Source: Rhizobiaceae bacterium
GTDB lineage: Bacteria > Pseudomonadota > Alphaproteobacteria > Rhizobiales > Rhizobiaceae
Direction of reading: 5' to 3'
DNA length: 41,910 nucleotides
NCBI GenBank assembly: GCA_028279875.1
Contig: JANQMU010000059.1
Span: forward strand, 1-41,910
The position numbers and the translations under genes are program-made. Of the stretch, positions 16,209 to 24,899 are shown piece by piece. The notes beneath the pieces were generated by a model. The model did not search any database. It was given only the letters and a program-made list of their open reading frames with translations, and was not told where the DNA came from. The stretch's first letter is position 1; every line of letters starts with the position of its first letter.

Positions 16209-17792
16209 ATGACAACCGAACCGCCACAGGATCTGCCCGATCAGCAGGACGCGCAGGCGGTGGCCCGGCTCGAACATCTGACCGGCCCCTGCCGCGCCAC
16301 GGAGACCTGGCTCTGGCAGCCGGCCGTCAATCTGTGGCTCAGTCCGGATGGCTATGTCCATCTCTTTACCGGCGATGCCAGCCGGTCGAGCGGAATGCCG
16401 ATCGCCCGCCTTCGCCGCGCGGAGGAGACCTATGTCATCGAAGCCGTCGAGGGGCAGCGAATCTGGGTCAACGGGCAGCGTGTGAGCACTCGTGTCCTGA
16501 AAAACCTGGATACCATCGAATTCGGCGAAAACGGACCGATATCCCGCTTCAATCTCCATGACGGCAAACATCGCGCCCGCGAGAGTGTCGGTGACATCAT
16601 CAGCGACACGGCGGCCTATTTCCGCAGCAGCCGTCATCCGTTGGCAACGCGGTTGTGGAAGTCGGCCGGGCAGGCCCTGCGCCGGCTGGCCAGCGAAACG
16701 ACCATTCTCTTCCGGCTTGGTGTCGTCACGACGCTGATCATTCTCGCCGGCCTCATCTACCAGCAGAACCGGATGGATGCGCTGCTGCGCCAGCAGATCG
16801 AAAGTGGTGCCGCCGAGCTGGAGGGTTTCTCCAGGCTGCTGGCGCAATCGCGCCAAGACGCCCTCACGCCCCGGGACCTGGAAGGGCTGCGCCAGGAACT
16901 GCGCGGCCAGTTGGAGACCACCACCGAGCGGGTCTCGGAAATTGAACGGCTGTCCGAGGCAGGCACCAATGTTATCGCCGAGGCGACGCCTTCGGTCCTG
17001 TTCCTGCAGGGCGCCTACGGGTTCAGGGAGACCGCCGGCGGCCGCATGCTGCGCCGCGTGCTCGATGAGGACGGAAATCCGCTGACCCTGCCTAACGGAC
17101 TGCCCAGGCTGTCGCTGGAGGGCGAGGGTCCCGTGGCGGAACGGCAATTCACCGGCACCGGATTCGCCGTCGGGGACGACGGGGTTCTGGTCACCAACCG
17201 GCATGTCGGCCTTCCGTGGGAGCAGGACGCCAATATCAGGACGATGGTCGCCCAGGGACTGGAACCGGTGATGACGCGGTTCATCGGCTATCTTCCCGGC
17301 TTTGCCGACGCCGTGACCGTCGAACTCGTCAGGGCCAGCAATACGGCCGACGTCGCCATCTTGCGCCAGGTGGACGGCGCCGGCAAAACCGCCGGGTTAC
17401 GCCTGGCGCCCGAACCGCCGGAACCGGGCGACGCGGTGATCGTCATGGGATATCCGACCGGGTTGCGCTCCATGCTGGCGCAAGCCGGGGAAGCCTTTGT
17501 GAAGGACCTGCAGGCCACGCAGGAAACCGATTTCTGGACGGTCGCCGGCCGGCTCGCCCGGGCCGGCCGCATCATACCGCTGGCCAGCCGCGGCATTGTC
17601 GGCCGGGTGTCGGACGAATCCATCGTCTATGACGCCGAAACCACCCGCGGCGGCAGCGGCGGCCCGGTGCTCGACCTCAACGGCGCGGTCGTCGCCGTCA
17701 ACGCCGCCATCCTGCCCGAATATGGCGGCTCCAATCTCGGCGTCCCGGCCGAGGAGGTTCGAAAACTTCTGCGCGATGATATGACCAATTAG
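16209..17792 (+). CDS. Membrane-anchored trypsin-like serine protease with N-terminal FHA-like domain
   Basis: 527 residues from the ATG at 16209; the frame is open from 16071 but that start would sit in the operator palindrome. Residues about 45-117 resemble the second half of an FHA fold (VNGQRV, then LKNLDTIEFGENG). Residues 165-184 form one transmembrane helix with an Arg-rich N-terminal side, predicting an FHA domain in the cytoplasm. A coiled-coil stretch (about 186-250) leads to an S1-type protease domain with the catalytic triad His332 (TNRHV), Asp381 (TADVAIL) and Ser483 (GGSGGPVLD). The protease would be periplasmic, in the manner of DegP-like enzymes but without a PDZ domain. The substrate is unknown. 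Its head-to-head position with the transketolase operon may be incidental. Confidence 0.88.
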   Translation: MTTEPPQDLPDQQDAQAVARLEHLTGPCRATETWLWQPAVNLWLSPDGYVHLFTGDASRSSGMPIARLRRAEETYVIEAVEGQRIWVNGQRVSTRVLKNLDTIEFGENGPISRFNLHDGKHRARESVGDIISDTAAYFRSSRHPLATRLWKSAGQALRRLASETTILFRLGVVTTLIILAGLIYQQNRMDALLRQQIESGAAELEGFSRLLAQSRQDALTPRDLEGLRQELRGQLETTTERVSEIERLSEAGTNVIAEATPSVLFLQGAYGFRETAGGRMLRRVLDEDGNPLTLPNGLPRLSLEGEGPVAERQFTGTGFAVGDDGVLVTNRHVGLPWEQDANIRTMVAQGLEPVMTRFIGYLPGFADAVTVELVRASNTADVAILRQVDGAGKTAGLRLAPEPPEPGDAVIVMGYPTGLRSMLAQAGEAFVKDLQATQETDFWTVAGRLARAGRIIPLASRGIVGRVSDESIVYDAETTRGGSGGPVLDLNGAVVAVNAAILPEYGGSNLGVPAEEVRKLLRDDMTN

Positions 17793-17817
17793 GGCCGGCA
17801 GGCTAGAACATCGGGCC

Positions 17818-18387
17818 TCACGCGTCGTCCAACGGGATCCGAAAGCGCAGGGCCTCGCCGACACCGAACGCAGCAGGCAGTTCAAAACGCTCGATCAATT
17901 CACCGCCACACGCCAGAACCACGCGCTGCGAGGCGACATTGTCGGGCGTGGTCGTCAGTTCGATATGGCAAAGGCCCTTTTGGCGGGCAATGGGCAGGAT
18001 TGCCCGCAGGGCCTGTTTTGCATAACCGTTTCCCCGCTTCCAGGGCACGATGCCGAAACCGACATGACCAAGGACATGCGGCGGCAATTCAGAGGTCTTC
18101 TCCTGCCACCGGAAGCCGATGAAGCCGCAAAAACCGCCATCCCAGATGAAGCGCCGCAACCCCGGCAGACGGGGAACCAGCGAGCCGTCCGGCAGCCTGA
18201 CCGGACCGCCCCTGGCGTCCGGATCATCAAGACTGTCCAGATATGCAGCACTGTCTTCGGCAATCTTGGCCAGTTCTTCTTCGGCCGCCTCGGGACTCAG
18301 ATTGTCGGGAGACCATCCTTTCTGCAGGGCACTGACATAGCTGGGCAGATGCTGCTCAAGGGGTTTTATCAGCGTGATCGCAGACAT
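17818..18387 (-). CDS. GNAT-family N-acetyltransferase
   Basis: 189-residue GCN5-related acetyltransferase of the RimJ/RimL-like type, transferring acetyl from acetyl-CoA to an amine. The acetyl-CoA loop is seen as VPWKRGNGYAKQALRAIL (residues about 119-136, the R/QxxGxG/A pattern), followed by the TTTPDNVASQRVVLACGGEL segment typical of the N-xx-S-xx-V-xx-xx-G motif. It is convergent with the protease gene and stands alone. The substrate cannot be told. Confidence 0.88.
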   Translation of the reverse strand: MSAITLIKPLEQHLPSYVSALQKGWSPDNLSPEAAEEELAKIAEDSAAYLDSLDDPDARGGPVRLPDGSLVPRLPGLRRFIWDGGFCGFIGFRWQEKTSELPPHVLGHVGFGIVPWKRGNGYAKQALRAILPIARQKGLCHIELTTTPDNVASQRVVLACGGELIERFELPAAFGVGEALRFRIPLDDA

Positions 18388-18703
18388 GTCCGAAAATCAT
18401 CCCGTGCATAATGGACTGGCGTGAAGTGCCGCCAGCACATCCTATACTCGGCAAATTTCAGCTTCGTGACATGCGGCTTTGAAGCCTGTTGATCCTCGGA
18501 TTTGTTGCGCGGAATCCGTCACCCTCAACAACACCGTGCCGACGATCGGATTGCATGAGCGCCATCCAAACAGAATATTTGGGATAGCGCTATATGTTGT
18601 TGTTCATGCTTGGGCACAAAGCAAAATTGAAGTAATAACGGCGTTGTCTTCATGCGACGAATCGCGGTGATCGACATTCCGTAACCTGTAAAAGGTGAGA
18701 ATC
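18388..18703. other. Intergenic region, no gene seen
   Basis: 316 bp between divergent genes. It contains the ribosome site of the next gene (AAAGGTGAG at 18691) and a short perfect palindrome ATAGCGCTAT at 18584-18593. No open frame has coding character. A promoter for the gene at 18704 must lie here but cannot be placed. Confidence 0.5.
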
Positions 18704-19156
18704 ATGGGCGACATCTTCAGGACTGCCATGCTGGCTCTCGGTCTTGCGCTTCCCATTGCCACGGGAACACCGTCCCTGCTGCAGGCAAGTGAACTCATGA
18801 CCGCCTGTTCAGCGGACATTGCATCGCTGTGCAAGGATGTAAAGGAAGGGCGGGGCCGGATTTCCGCCTGCCTTTATGCGCGCGAAAACAAGGTGTCGTC
18901 CGCCTGCAAACCGGCACTGGCAAAGATCACGACCGACTCGATGTTCGAACGCATGATCCCGGACAGCATCCGCAACCTGAACGATACGCCCTATGAAGCG
19001 GAACTCAGAAAGAGCTGTGCGACCGACATCAAGGCACATTGTTCGGGTGTGTCGCCTGGGGAAGATCGCCTTCTTGCCTGCCTTTACGCCTCGAACGAAA
19101 AGGTGAGCAAGAGCTGCCGCGATGAAGCCAAGACCGTACTTGAGAAAATAAGGTGA
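18704..19156 (+). CDS. Secreted Cys-rich repeat protein (GLG1-type repeats)
   Basis: 150 residues from the ATG at 18704; the GTG at 18695 lies in the ribosome site and is rejected. An N-terminal hydrophobic segment (about 1-29) looks like a Sec signal peptide. The mature part holds two repeats with identical cysteine spacing: Cys35-43-56-68 and Cys105-113-126-138, each spaced 8-13-12. The pattern CxxDIxxxC...RxxACLYAxxxKVSxxC matches the cysteine-rich repeat first described in Golgi apparatus protein 1 (GLG1) and seen in small periplasmic bacterial proteins. The eight cysteines probably pair as disulfides in the periplasm. Function is unknown. Confidence 0.85.
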   Translation: MGDIFRTAMLALGLALPIATGTPSLLQASELMTACSADIASLCKDVKEGRGRISACLYARENKVSSACKPALAKITTDSMFERMIPDSIRNLNDTPYEAELRKSCATDIKAHCSGVSPGEDRLLACLYASNEKVSKSCRDEAKTVLEKIR

Positions 19157-19370
19157 CGGGCCCGGACTGGCACCGCCGGCATATCTCGACACGGCCAATT
19201 CATTCTACGCCAACAGCACGGAACTGATCGAACGCTGGCACATGAAGGGCCACAACAAATATCCGATCACGTCGCGGCAACTCACGGCGGGCCATGCGAT
19301 ACATTTAAGCGACGAAGCGTTTCAGAGCATCGGGCAGTTTTCATTCGACATGGGATTTCAGCCGCTGTAA
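19152..19370 (+). pseudogene. Possible gene remnant
   Basis: A 72-codon open frame without a usable start codon or ribosome site, ending in TAA at 19368-19370. Its translation has protein-like composition (for example YLDTANSFYANSTELIERWH), but the last ten codons overlap the 3' end of the ArsR gene on the other strand. It may be the tail of a decayed gene or chance. I do not recognise a family. Confidence 0.22.
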
Positions 19371-19670
19371 GGCGCTGTCCCATTTCGTCCCCACCAGGAC
19401 CAGAAATGCATTCGCCTCTTCCAGGCGCTTGGGCTCAAGGCTGTACCGTCTTTCCCGGCCGGATTTCACCACTGATACGAGATCGGCATCGGCCAGCATC
19501 TTCAGATGTTTGCTGACCGCCTGGCGCGATACCTCCATACCTTCACACAGCGACGAGACGGTCAGCCCATCCGCCTCCTGCAACCGCGCGACGAGCGCAA
19601 GACGGCGCCGATCCCCAAGGGCGGCGAAAGTCATTGCAAGCTCCTGTGGCTGGAGACCGTGGCCGCTCAT
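19341..19670 (-). CDS. ArsR-family winged-helix regulator
   Basis: 109-residue helix-turn-helix regulator of the ArsR/SmtB superfamily, non-metal type. Residues 13-23 (MTFAALGDRRR) begin the family core, and the recognition helix reads VSRQAVSKHLKML. No metal-binding cysteine motif is visible. It overlaps the upstream AHSA1-type gene by 4 nt (ATGA). A second in-frame ATG at 19634 has a better ribosome site (AGGAG, 6 nt spacing) and may be the true start, giving 97 residues. It probably represses its own operon, as do ArsR regulators paired with AHSA1 proteins. Confidence 0.88.
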   Translation of the reverse strand: MSGHGLQPQELAMTFAALGDRRRLALVARLQEADGLTVSSLCEGMEVSRQAVSKHLKMLADADLVSVVKSGRERRYSLEPKRLEEANAFLVLVGTKWDSALQRLKSHVE

Positions 19671-20116
19671 CGCGCCACAAAATCCCTGATATGCTTCATC
19701 TGAGCATCCCAGCCGCTCTCATTGTCGCGGAACACCTGCAGCCGTTTGTCGTGCGGCAGCTTTTCAAAGCCACTCTCGCGAACAGTCAGTTTCGTCCCCT
19801 CGCCGGCCGGCTCAAGAATGAACTCGACCCGCGTCACCTTGTCGTGCACGCCCGGATCATCGGGCTGGATCGTTTCATCCATCGGCCAGACGAAGCTGAA
19901 ACGATGCGGTTCATCCATGCTTTCGACACGCGCCCAGAAGGCCAGCCCCTCATGTCCGGGATAGGTGACTTCGCCGAATGTCACTTCACCGACCTGGAAG
20001 GGACCGTGAAGCGACAGGCGAAACCAGGCCCCGAATTCCCGATGATCCGTCAGCGCGACCCACACCCGTTCAATCGGGGCATCGAGATTGATTGTCCGTT
20101 CGATCCGATCTTCCAT
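19667..20116 (-). CDS. SRPBCC / AHSA1-type domain protein
   Basis: 149-residue START-like (SRPBCC) protein of the AHSA1 group. The N-terminal ERTINLDAPIERVWVALTD stretch and the C-terminal GWDAQMKHIRDFV helix are typical, enclosing a hydrophobic ligand cavity. The ATG at 20116 is chosen for its AAGGAG ribosome site; the frame to 20206 adds no homologous sequence. It is the first gene of a two-gene operon with the ArsR regulator; in many genomes the order is reversed. The ligand and role are unknown. Confidence 0.87.
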   Translation of the reverse strand: MEDRIERTINLDAPIERVWVALTDHREFGAWFRLSLHGPFQVGEVTFGEVTYPGHEGLAFWARVESMDEPHRFSFVWPMDETIQPDDPGVHDKVTRVEFILEPAGEGTKLTVRESGFEKLPHDKRLQVFRDNESGWDAQMKHIRDFVAR

Positions 20117-20253
20117 GCGCAACTCCTTGGTTGCGCATAAAATGGCATCGAACTCCGAAATATGCAACCTCTTGATTGCATATTTGTGTCGGCTGATTGC
20201 TGCCAATCGAAATGTGGGCCTTTCCGATCGCCGGATTATGCGCGGGAGCGCCT

Positions 20254-21165
20254 TCAGCCATCCGGCGCAAAGACCAGGACCACCAACCCGGCAACGGTGA
20301 TCAGCGCGCCGACGGCGACGATGGGGCTTGTCCAGCCATGCCCGAGCAGACCTTCGATGATGATGACGAAACTGGGCAGCAGATAGCCATAGGCAAAGAC
20401 CTTACCGGCCGGCAGCCGCATTGACGCATATTGCAGCAGGAAGAAGCTGATCGCAGTGGCGAAGACGGCGAGATAGGCAAGACAGGCCCAGACCACCAGC
20501 GGCAAGGAAGCCCAGTGCGTGTCCAGCATTTCGGGAGCCGCGTAAATGGTCACGCAGACCGTCGCGGCAACCAGGGTCCAGAAGGTGAATTCCAGCACGC
20601 TTTCGCCGCGATTGAGCAGTCGCACCAGCGGCCCGTAGGCGGCCTGGCAGACACAGCCAATGAAGAAGATCGCCTCGCCCCGGCCGACGTCGAAGGCCAG
20701 TGCCCGGGCCGGATCGCCCCGGAAGATCACCCAGAGCGCGCCGATCGCCGAAACGATCAGGCTGACGACCACCACAGGCCGGCTGATCTGCCGCAGCAGC
20801 ATATAGCCGAAAATGGCACTCATCAGCGGAATCAGGGTAAAGACCGCGCTGGTTGAAACGGGATCGGTGATTCTGAGCGCAACGAACATCAGGATGAAGA
20901 AGATGCCCATCAAGGTCCCGAGCAACGCGTAGCGCCAGGCCGACTTCGGCGGGTCGGGCACCCTGCCGGACAGGACGATCAGTGCTGCACCCATCAGGAT
21001 CGCCGCCAGGAAGAACCGCATCGCGGTCAGCGAGGACGCCCCGATAAAGGGCGCGGCGAGGGCGCCGAAGGAAAAGGACCCGGCAACGAGGCCCGCATAG
21101 ACCAGCATGGCGACATGGCCGAGCGCCCTTTCCCGAAAAGCCGGCCGTTCATTTGGATTGCGCAC
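20254..21165 (-). CDS. EamA/DMT-family membrane transporter
   Basis: 303-residue drug/metabolite transporter with about ten hydrophobic helices in two EamA halves, probably an inner-membrane exporter. The second half carries the family-like ATAISFFLLQYASMRLPAGK segment. The start is GTG at 21165 with a GAGG site. Met20 is a possible later start. It is divergent from matB, and their 186-bp shared gap includes the IclR-type palindrome, so co-regulation is possible. The substrate is unknown. Confidence 0.87.
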   Translation of the reverse strand: MRNPNERPAFRERALGHVAMLVYAGLVAGSFSFGALAAPFIGASSLTAMRFFLAAILMGAALIVLSGRVPDPPKSAWRYALLGTLMGIFFILMFVALRITDPVSTSAVFTLIPLMSAIFGYMLLRQISRPVVVVSLIVSAIGALWVIFRGDPARALAFDVGRGEAIFFIGCVCQAAYGPLVRLLNRGESVLEFTFWTLVAATVCVTIYAAPEMLDTHWASLPLVVWACLAYLAVFATAISFFLLQYASMRLPAGKVFAYGYLLPSFVIIIEGLLGHGWTSPIVAVGALITVAGLVVLVFAPDG

Positions 21166-21279
21166 TTGATCGCCTCGCCTGCCGATGGGGCATTGCCCGC
21201 AACAGGCATTCCGCTCCGTTCGCCAACTCTACCGCCGACCTGTTGCAATATGCAATCGCAATCCGTAAATTGGATATCA

Positions 21280-21296
21280 TATCCATTTAACGGATA
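21280..21296. promoter_or_regulatory. IclR-type operator candidate upstream of matB
   Basis: TATCCATTTAACGGATA matches the 17-bp pattern TATCCA-N6-GGATA found at three other places in the window (31573, 33140, 39482). It ends 55 bp before the matB start. An overlapping dyad TGGATATCATATCCA (21271-21285) supplies an extra half site. Confidence 0.7.
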
Positions 21297-21351
21297 AGCA
21301 TCACGCTTATCGGCAAAGCCGGGACTGCGGCGGTGATTACAGGAGACGCCC

Positions 21352-22869
21352 ATGTCCGGCAATCTGTTCGACACCATTGAAACGGGCATCGGCAGCGCCG
21401 GCGCCCCTTTTCTGATCGAACCGTCGGGACGCACCGTGTCCTATGGCGAAATGATCGCAACAAGCGGCCAATATGCCAACGCGCTGGCCCAGATGGGCGT
21501 CGCCAGGGGTGACCGGGTTGCGGTCCAGGCCCGAAAGTGCGCCGAATGCCTTTGGCTCTACCTTGCCTGCCTGCGCCTCGGAGCAGTCTATCTGCCGCTC
21601 AATACGGCCTACACCGCCGCCGAAATCGCCTATTTCGCCGGCGACGCCGAGCCGTCCCTCTTCGTCTGCGACGCGGAAACCCTGGATGGTCTGCGTCAGC
21701 CGCTGGCGGCGATCGGCCTGCGGCAAATCAGGGCAATCACCGCGCCGGACGGTGAAAGCATGCAGTCCGTGGCAGCCGACATGCCCGAAGAATTTGAAAC
21801 TGCCAACCTGTCCGGTGATGATCTTGCCGCGATCCTTTATACGTCAGGCACGACGGGGCGCTCAAAGGGCGCGATGATCACCCACGAGAACCTGCGGTCC
21901 AACGCCCTCGCCCTTGTCGACATCTGGCGTTTCAGTGCCGCCGATGTCCTGCTGCATGCGCTGCCGATCTACCACACCCACGGCCTGTTCGTTGCCACCA
22001 ACACGGTCATGCTGGCCGGTGGGGCCATGCTTTTCCTGCCGAAATTCGATGTCGATGGCGTGTTGAGCAGCCTGTCGAAGTCGACGGCGATGATGGGTGT
22101 CCCGACATTCTACATCCGTCTGCTGGCGCATCCAGACTTCACCCGCCAACGGGCCGAGCATATGCGTCTGTTCATTTCGGGATCCGCGCCGCTTTCGGCG
22201 GAGATTCACCGGGAATTCACCGCCCGAACCGGCAAAGCCATTCTCGAGCGCTACGGCATGACGGAAACCAACATGATCACCTCCAATCCCTATGACGGCA
22301 AGAGGAAACCCAGCGCCGTCGGCTTTCCGCTTCCCGGAGTGACAGCCCGGATCGCCGACCCCGAGACGGGAAAAGGTCTCCAGCAGGGCGAAATCGGCGT
22401 GATCGAACTCAAGGGACCGAATGTGTTCAAAGGCTATTGGCGCATGCCCGAAAAGACGGCGGAGGTGTTCCGCAACGATGGCCATTTCATCACCGGGGAT
22501 CTCGGTTACATCGACGATGAAGGCTATTTCACCATATCGGGGCGCGACAAGGATCTCATCATCTCCGGCGGACTCAATGTCTATCCGGCGGAGATCGAAA
22601 ACGCGCTCGATGCGCTGGGCGCGATTTCCGAATCGGCGGTGATCGGCCTGCCGCACCCGGATTTCGGCGAGGCCGTGACGGCCATTGTCGTCAGCTCGGG
22701 CAACGGCCCGATTGACGAGCAGGCCATTCGCGACGATCTCGCCGCCGACCTGGCGAAGTTCAAGATACCCCGGCGCGTCATCGCCCTGGAAAGCCTGCCG
22801 CGCAACACGATGGGCAAGATCCAGAAGAACCGGCTGCGCGAAGAGTTCGCAGGCCTTTATCAGCCATAA
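21352..22869 (+). CDS. matB: Malonyl-CoA synthetase (MatB-like acyl-CoA ligase)
   Basis: 505-residue ANL-superfamily ligase, expected to join malonate (or methylmalonate) to CoA with ATP. The P-loop YTSGTTGRSKG is at residues 163-173. PIYHTHGLFVATN is at about 205-217. RYGMTETNMITSNPYDGKRK and VGFPLPGVTARI are strongly MatB-like. The C-terminal catalytic lysine region is NTMGKIQKNRLRE. An AGGAG ribosome site precedes the ATG. It stands alone on the plus strand, convergent with the ABC permease genes, but carries the same 17-bp palindrome as the catabolic units to its right. It is therefore probably the last step of their pathway. An assignment to another short dicarboxylate remains possible. 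Confidence 0.87.
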   Translation: MSGNLFDTIETGIGSAGAPFLIEPSGRTVSYGEMIATSGQYANALAQMGVARGDRVAVQARKCAECLWLYLACLRLGAVYLPLNTAYTAAEIAYFAGDAEPSLFVCDAETLDGLRQPLAAIGLRQIRAITAPDGESMQSVAADMPEEFETANLSGDDLAAILYTSGTTGRSKGAMITHENLRSNALALVDIWRFSAADVLLHALPIYHTHGLFVATNTVMLAGGAMLFLPKFDVDGVLSSLSKSTAMMGVPTFYIRLLAHPDFTRQRAEHMRLFISGSAPLSAEIHREFTARTGKAILERYGMTETNMITSNPYDGKRKPSAVGFPLPGVTARIADPETGKGLQQGEIGVIELKGPNVFKGYWRMPEKTAEVFRNDGHFITGDLGYIDDEGYFTISGRDKDLIISGGLNVYPAEIENALDALGAISESAVIGLPHPDFGEAVTAIVVSSGNGPIDEQAIRDDLAADLAKFKIPRRVIALESLPRNTMGKIQKNRLREEFAGLYQP

Positions 22870-22879
22870 CCGAGGGATC

Positions 22880-23812
22880 TCAATGCCGTTCCTCGCGCAC
22901 GAAGGGACGGCCGAGGGCGCCCGGTTCATCGGAGGCCGGGTTGCGCGACAGGCTGGTCCACACCATCACGGCCAGCGTCACCACATAGGGCATCATCAGC
23001 ACGAAATATTGCGGCACCTGGATGCCGATCGCGGCAACGCGCGGGATCAGCGCTTCCATGCAGCCGAACAGGACGGCGCCGGCCAGCGCCCGCCAGAGCC
23101 GCCAGCGGGCGAAGATGACCAGCGCAATGGCGATCCAGCCGCGCCCGCCCGTCAGCCCGTCCACCCATATCTTCGATACGACGACGGTCAGATAACCGCC
23201 GGCAAGGCCGAGCAGCATCGCACCGGCGAGGACCGCGACAAAGCGATAGGCGGTGACATTGATCCCGGCCGCATCCGCCGCTTCCGGGTTCTCGCCCACC
23301 GCCCGCAGCCTGAGGCCGGCATTGGTCCGGGTGAGCAGATGAACCGACAGGAAAAACAGCACCACCGTCAGATAGACGATCAGGTCCTGGCTGAACAGGA
23401 TCGGACCGATCACCGGCAGGTCCGACAGCGGCCCGAGATCCAGCGACGACAGGCCAGTAAATGCCTTGTTGGTCCAGCCCTGTTTGAGGGCAATCAGGCT
23501 GGTCAGCCCCTGCGCCAGAAAGACGATCGTCAGGCCGGAAATCACCTGATTGACGCGCAGCAGGATCACCAGGATCGCGAAGATCACCGACAGCAATGCC
23601 GAGGCCAGCGCCGCCATGGTGAGCGCCGCCAGCGGATAGCCGCCAAAGGTCAGCACGGCCCCGGCGCCCGCCATCGCGCCGATCAGCAGGAATCCCTCCG
23701 CACCGAGATTCAGCACGCCGGATTTTTCGCAGATGATCAGCCCGAGCGCACCGAGGGCAAACGGAACCGCAAATCCGGGAATATTGGCCAGCCAGTTGAT
23801 CAGAAAATCCAT
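22880..23812 (-). CDS. ABC transporter permease (BMP/nucleoside-type importer), second permease
   Basis: 310-residue inner-membrane permease of the branched-chain/ribose-type fold, with 8-9 helices. Features include CEKSGVLNLGAEGFLLIGAM (residues 28-47) and GLRLRAVGENPEAADAAGIN (about 170-189), the coupling region common to this importer group. It pairs with the permease gene upstream (7-bp gap). It is last in the BMP-ATPase-permease-permease operon, a layout known for nucleoside and purine/pyrimidine-related importers. Confidence 0.92.
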   Translation of the reverse strand: MDFLINWLANIPGFAVPFALGALGLIICEKSGVLNLGAEGFLLIGAMAGAGAVLTFGGYPLAALTMAALASALLSVIFAILVILLRVNQVISGLTIVFLAQGLTSLIALKQGWTNKAFTGLSSLDLGPLSDLPVIGPILFSQDLIVYLTVVLFFLSVHLLTRTNAGLRLRAVGENPEAADAAGINVTAYRFVAVLAGAMLLGLAGGYLTVVVSKIWVDGLTGGRGWIAIALVIFARWRLWRALAGAVLFGCMEALIPRVAAIGIQVPQYFVLMMPYVVTLAVMVWTSLSRNPASDEPGALGRPFVREERH

Positions 23813-23819
23813 GACTGCC

Positions 23820-24899
23820 CTACTCCACCCAGCGTATGCGGTGGCGAACGAAGAACTCGGAGGCCGCGACGCAGATGACGATGATCGCCTGGATAAGCTG
23901 CACCATGGCGAAGGGGATCTGGTAGAACACCTGCAGGCTCTGCCCGGCGATCATCAGCGTCGCAACGAGGATCGCGACGGCGACGATGCCGAGCGGATTG
24001 TTGCGCGCGAGAAACGCGATCAGAATGCCGGAAAAGCCGTAGCCGATGAAGAAAGACTGGGTCATACGCGACTCGATGCCGGCGCTGATGGCGAAGCCGG
24101 CAAGGCCGGAGAGCGCGCCCGACAGGAGCGCGGCGGCCAGGGTCAGAACGGCGACCCGGACCCCCAGTGCCTGGGCCATCCGAGCATTGGAATGCACGAA
24201 ATTGAGTTGAAAGCCGAAGCGGCTCTTGACCATGAACCAGAAGCAGAAAATCACCAGCACGACGGCGATCAGCAGCGAGGCATTGAGGCTCTGCCAGCCG
24301 AGCGGCGCCAGCCTTTCGAAACTCTCGAACTGCTCGGAATGGGGGAACGAACTCACCGGGTCCTGCCACGGCCCGTACAGAAGATGCAGCAGGAAATTGA
24401 AGGCGATGTAGTTCATCAGCAGCGTCGAGATGATCTCGTTGATCCGCAGCCGCAGTTTCAGCACCGCCGGCAGAAGGATCCACATCATGCCGCCGAGTGC
24501 GGCGAACAGGGCCATCGTCACGAGCCGCAGGGAGGGCGGCCCGATATCATGGATCGCCACGAGCGTCGCCCCGACCGCACCGAAGATCACCTGACCCTCG
24601 ATCCCGATATTCCAGAACCGCGCCTTGAACGCCAGCCCGGCCGAAAGGCCGACAATGATCAGCGGACCCGCCTGCACCAGGACGGCCGAGATGTTTTTCG
24701 GACTGGTGAAAATGAAGACGACAAATTCGTTCAACAGCGCACCGAGGCCGACGCCCGACGCAAAGAGGATGGCAACGGAAACCGCCAGCCCCGCCACGAC
24801 GCCGGCGAGGAAGGCCAGCGACTGCTGCCATAACGGCATGTCATCGCGAATTTCGAGATTGATGCGCCCGAAACGCCTTGATCCGGCCAGCTCAGCCAT
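23820..24899 (-). CDS. ABC transporter permease (BMP/nucleoside-type importer), first permease
   Basis: 359-residue membrane permease. The chosen ATG at 24899 overlaps the ATPase stop by 8 nt; an in-frame start at 24944 lies deeper in the ATPase gene. GLSAGLAFKARFWNIGIEGQ lies near residue 87 and INEIISTLLMNYIAFN near residue 154, both marks of the YufP/NupP-like subgroup. It forms the membrane channel with the 22880-23812 protein. Confidence 0.92.
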   Translation of the reverse strand: MAELAGSRRFGRINLEIRDDMPLWQQSLAFLAGVVAGLAVSVAILFASGVGLGALLNEFVVFIFTSPKNISAVLVQAGPLIIVGLSAGLAFKARFWNIGIEGQVIFGAVGATLVAIHDIGPPSLRLVTMALFAALGGMMWILLPAVLKLRLRINEIISTLLMNYIAFNFLLHLLYGPWQDPVSSFPHSEQFESFERLAPLGWQSLNASLLIAVVLVIFCFWFMVKSRFGFQLNFVHSNARMAQALGVRVAVLTLAAALLSGALSGLAGFAISAGIESRMTQSFFIGYGFSGILIAFLARNNPLGIVAVAILVATLMIAGQSLQVFYQIPFAMVQLIQAIIVICVAASEFFVRHRIRWVE

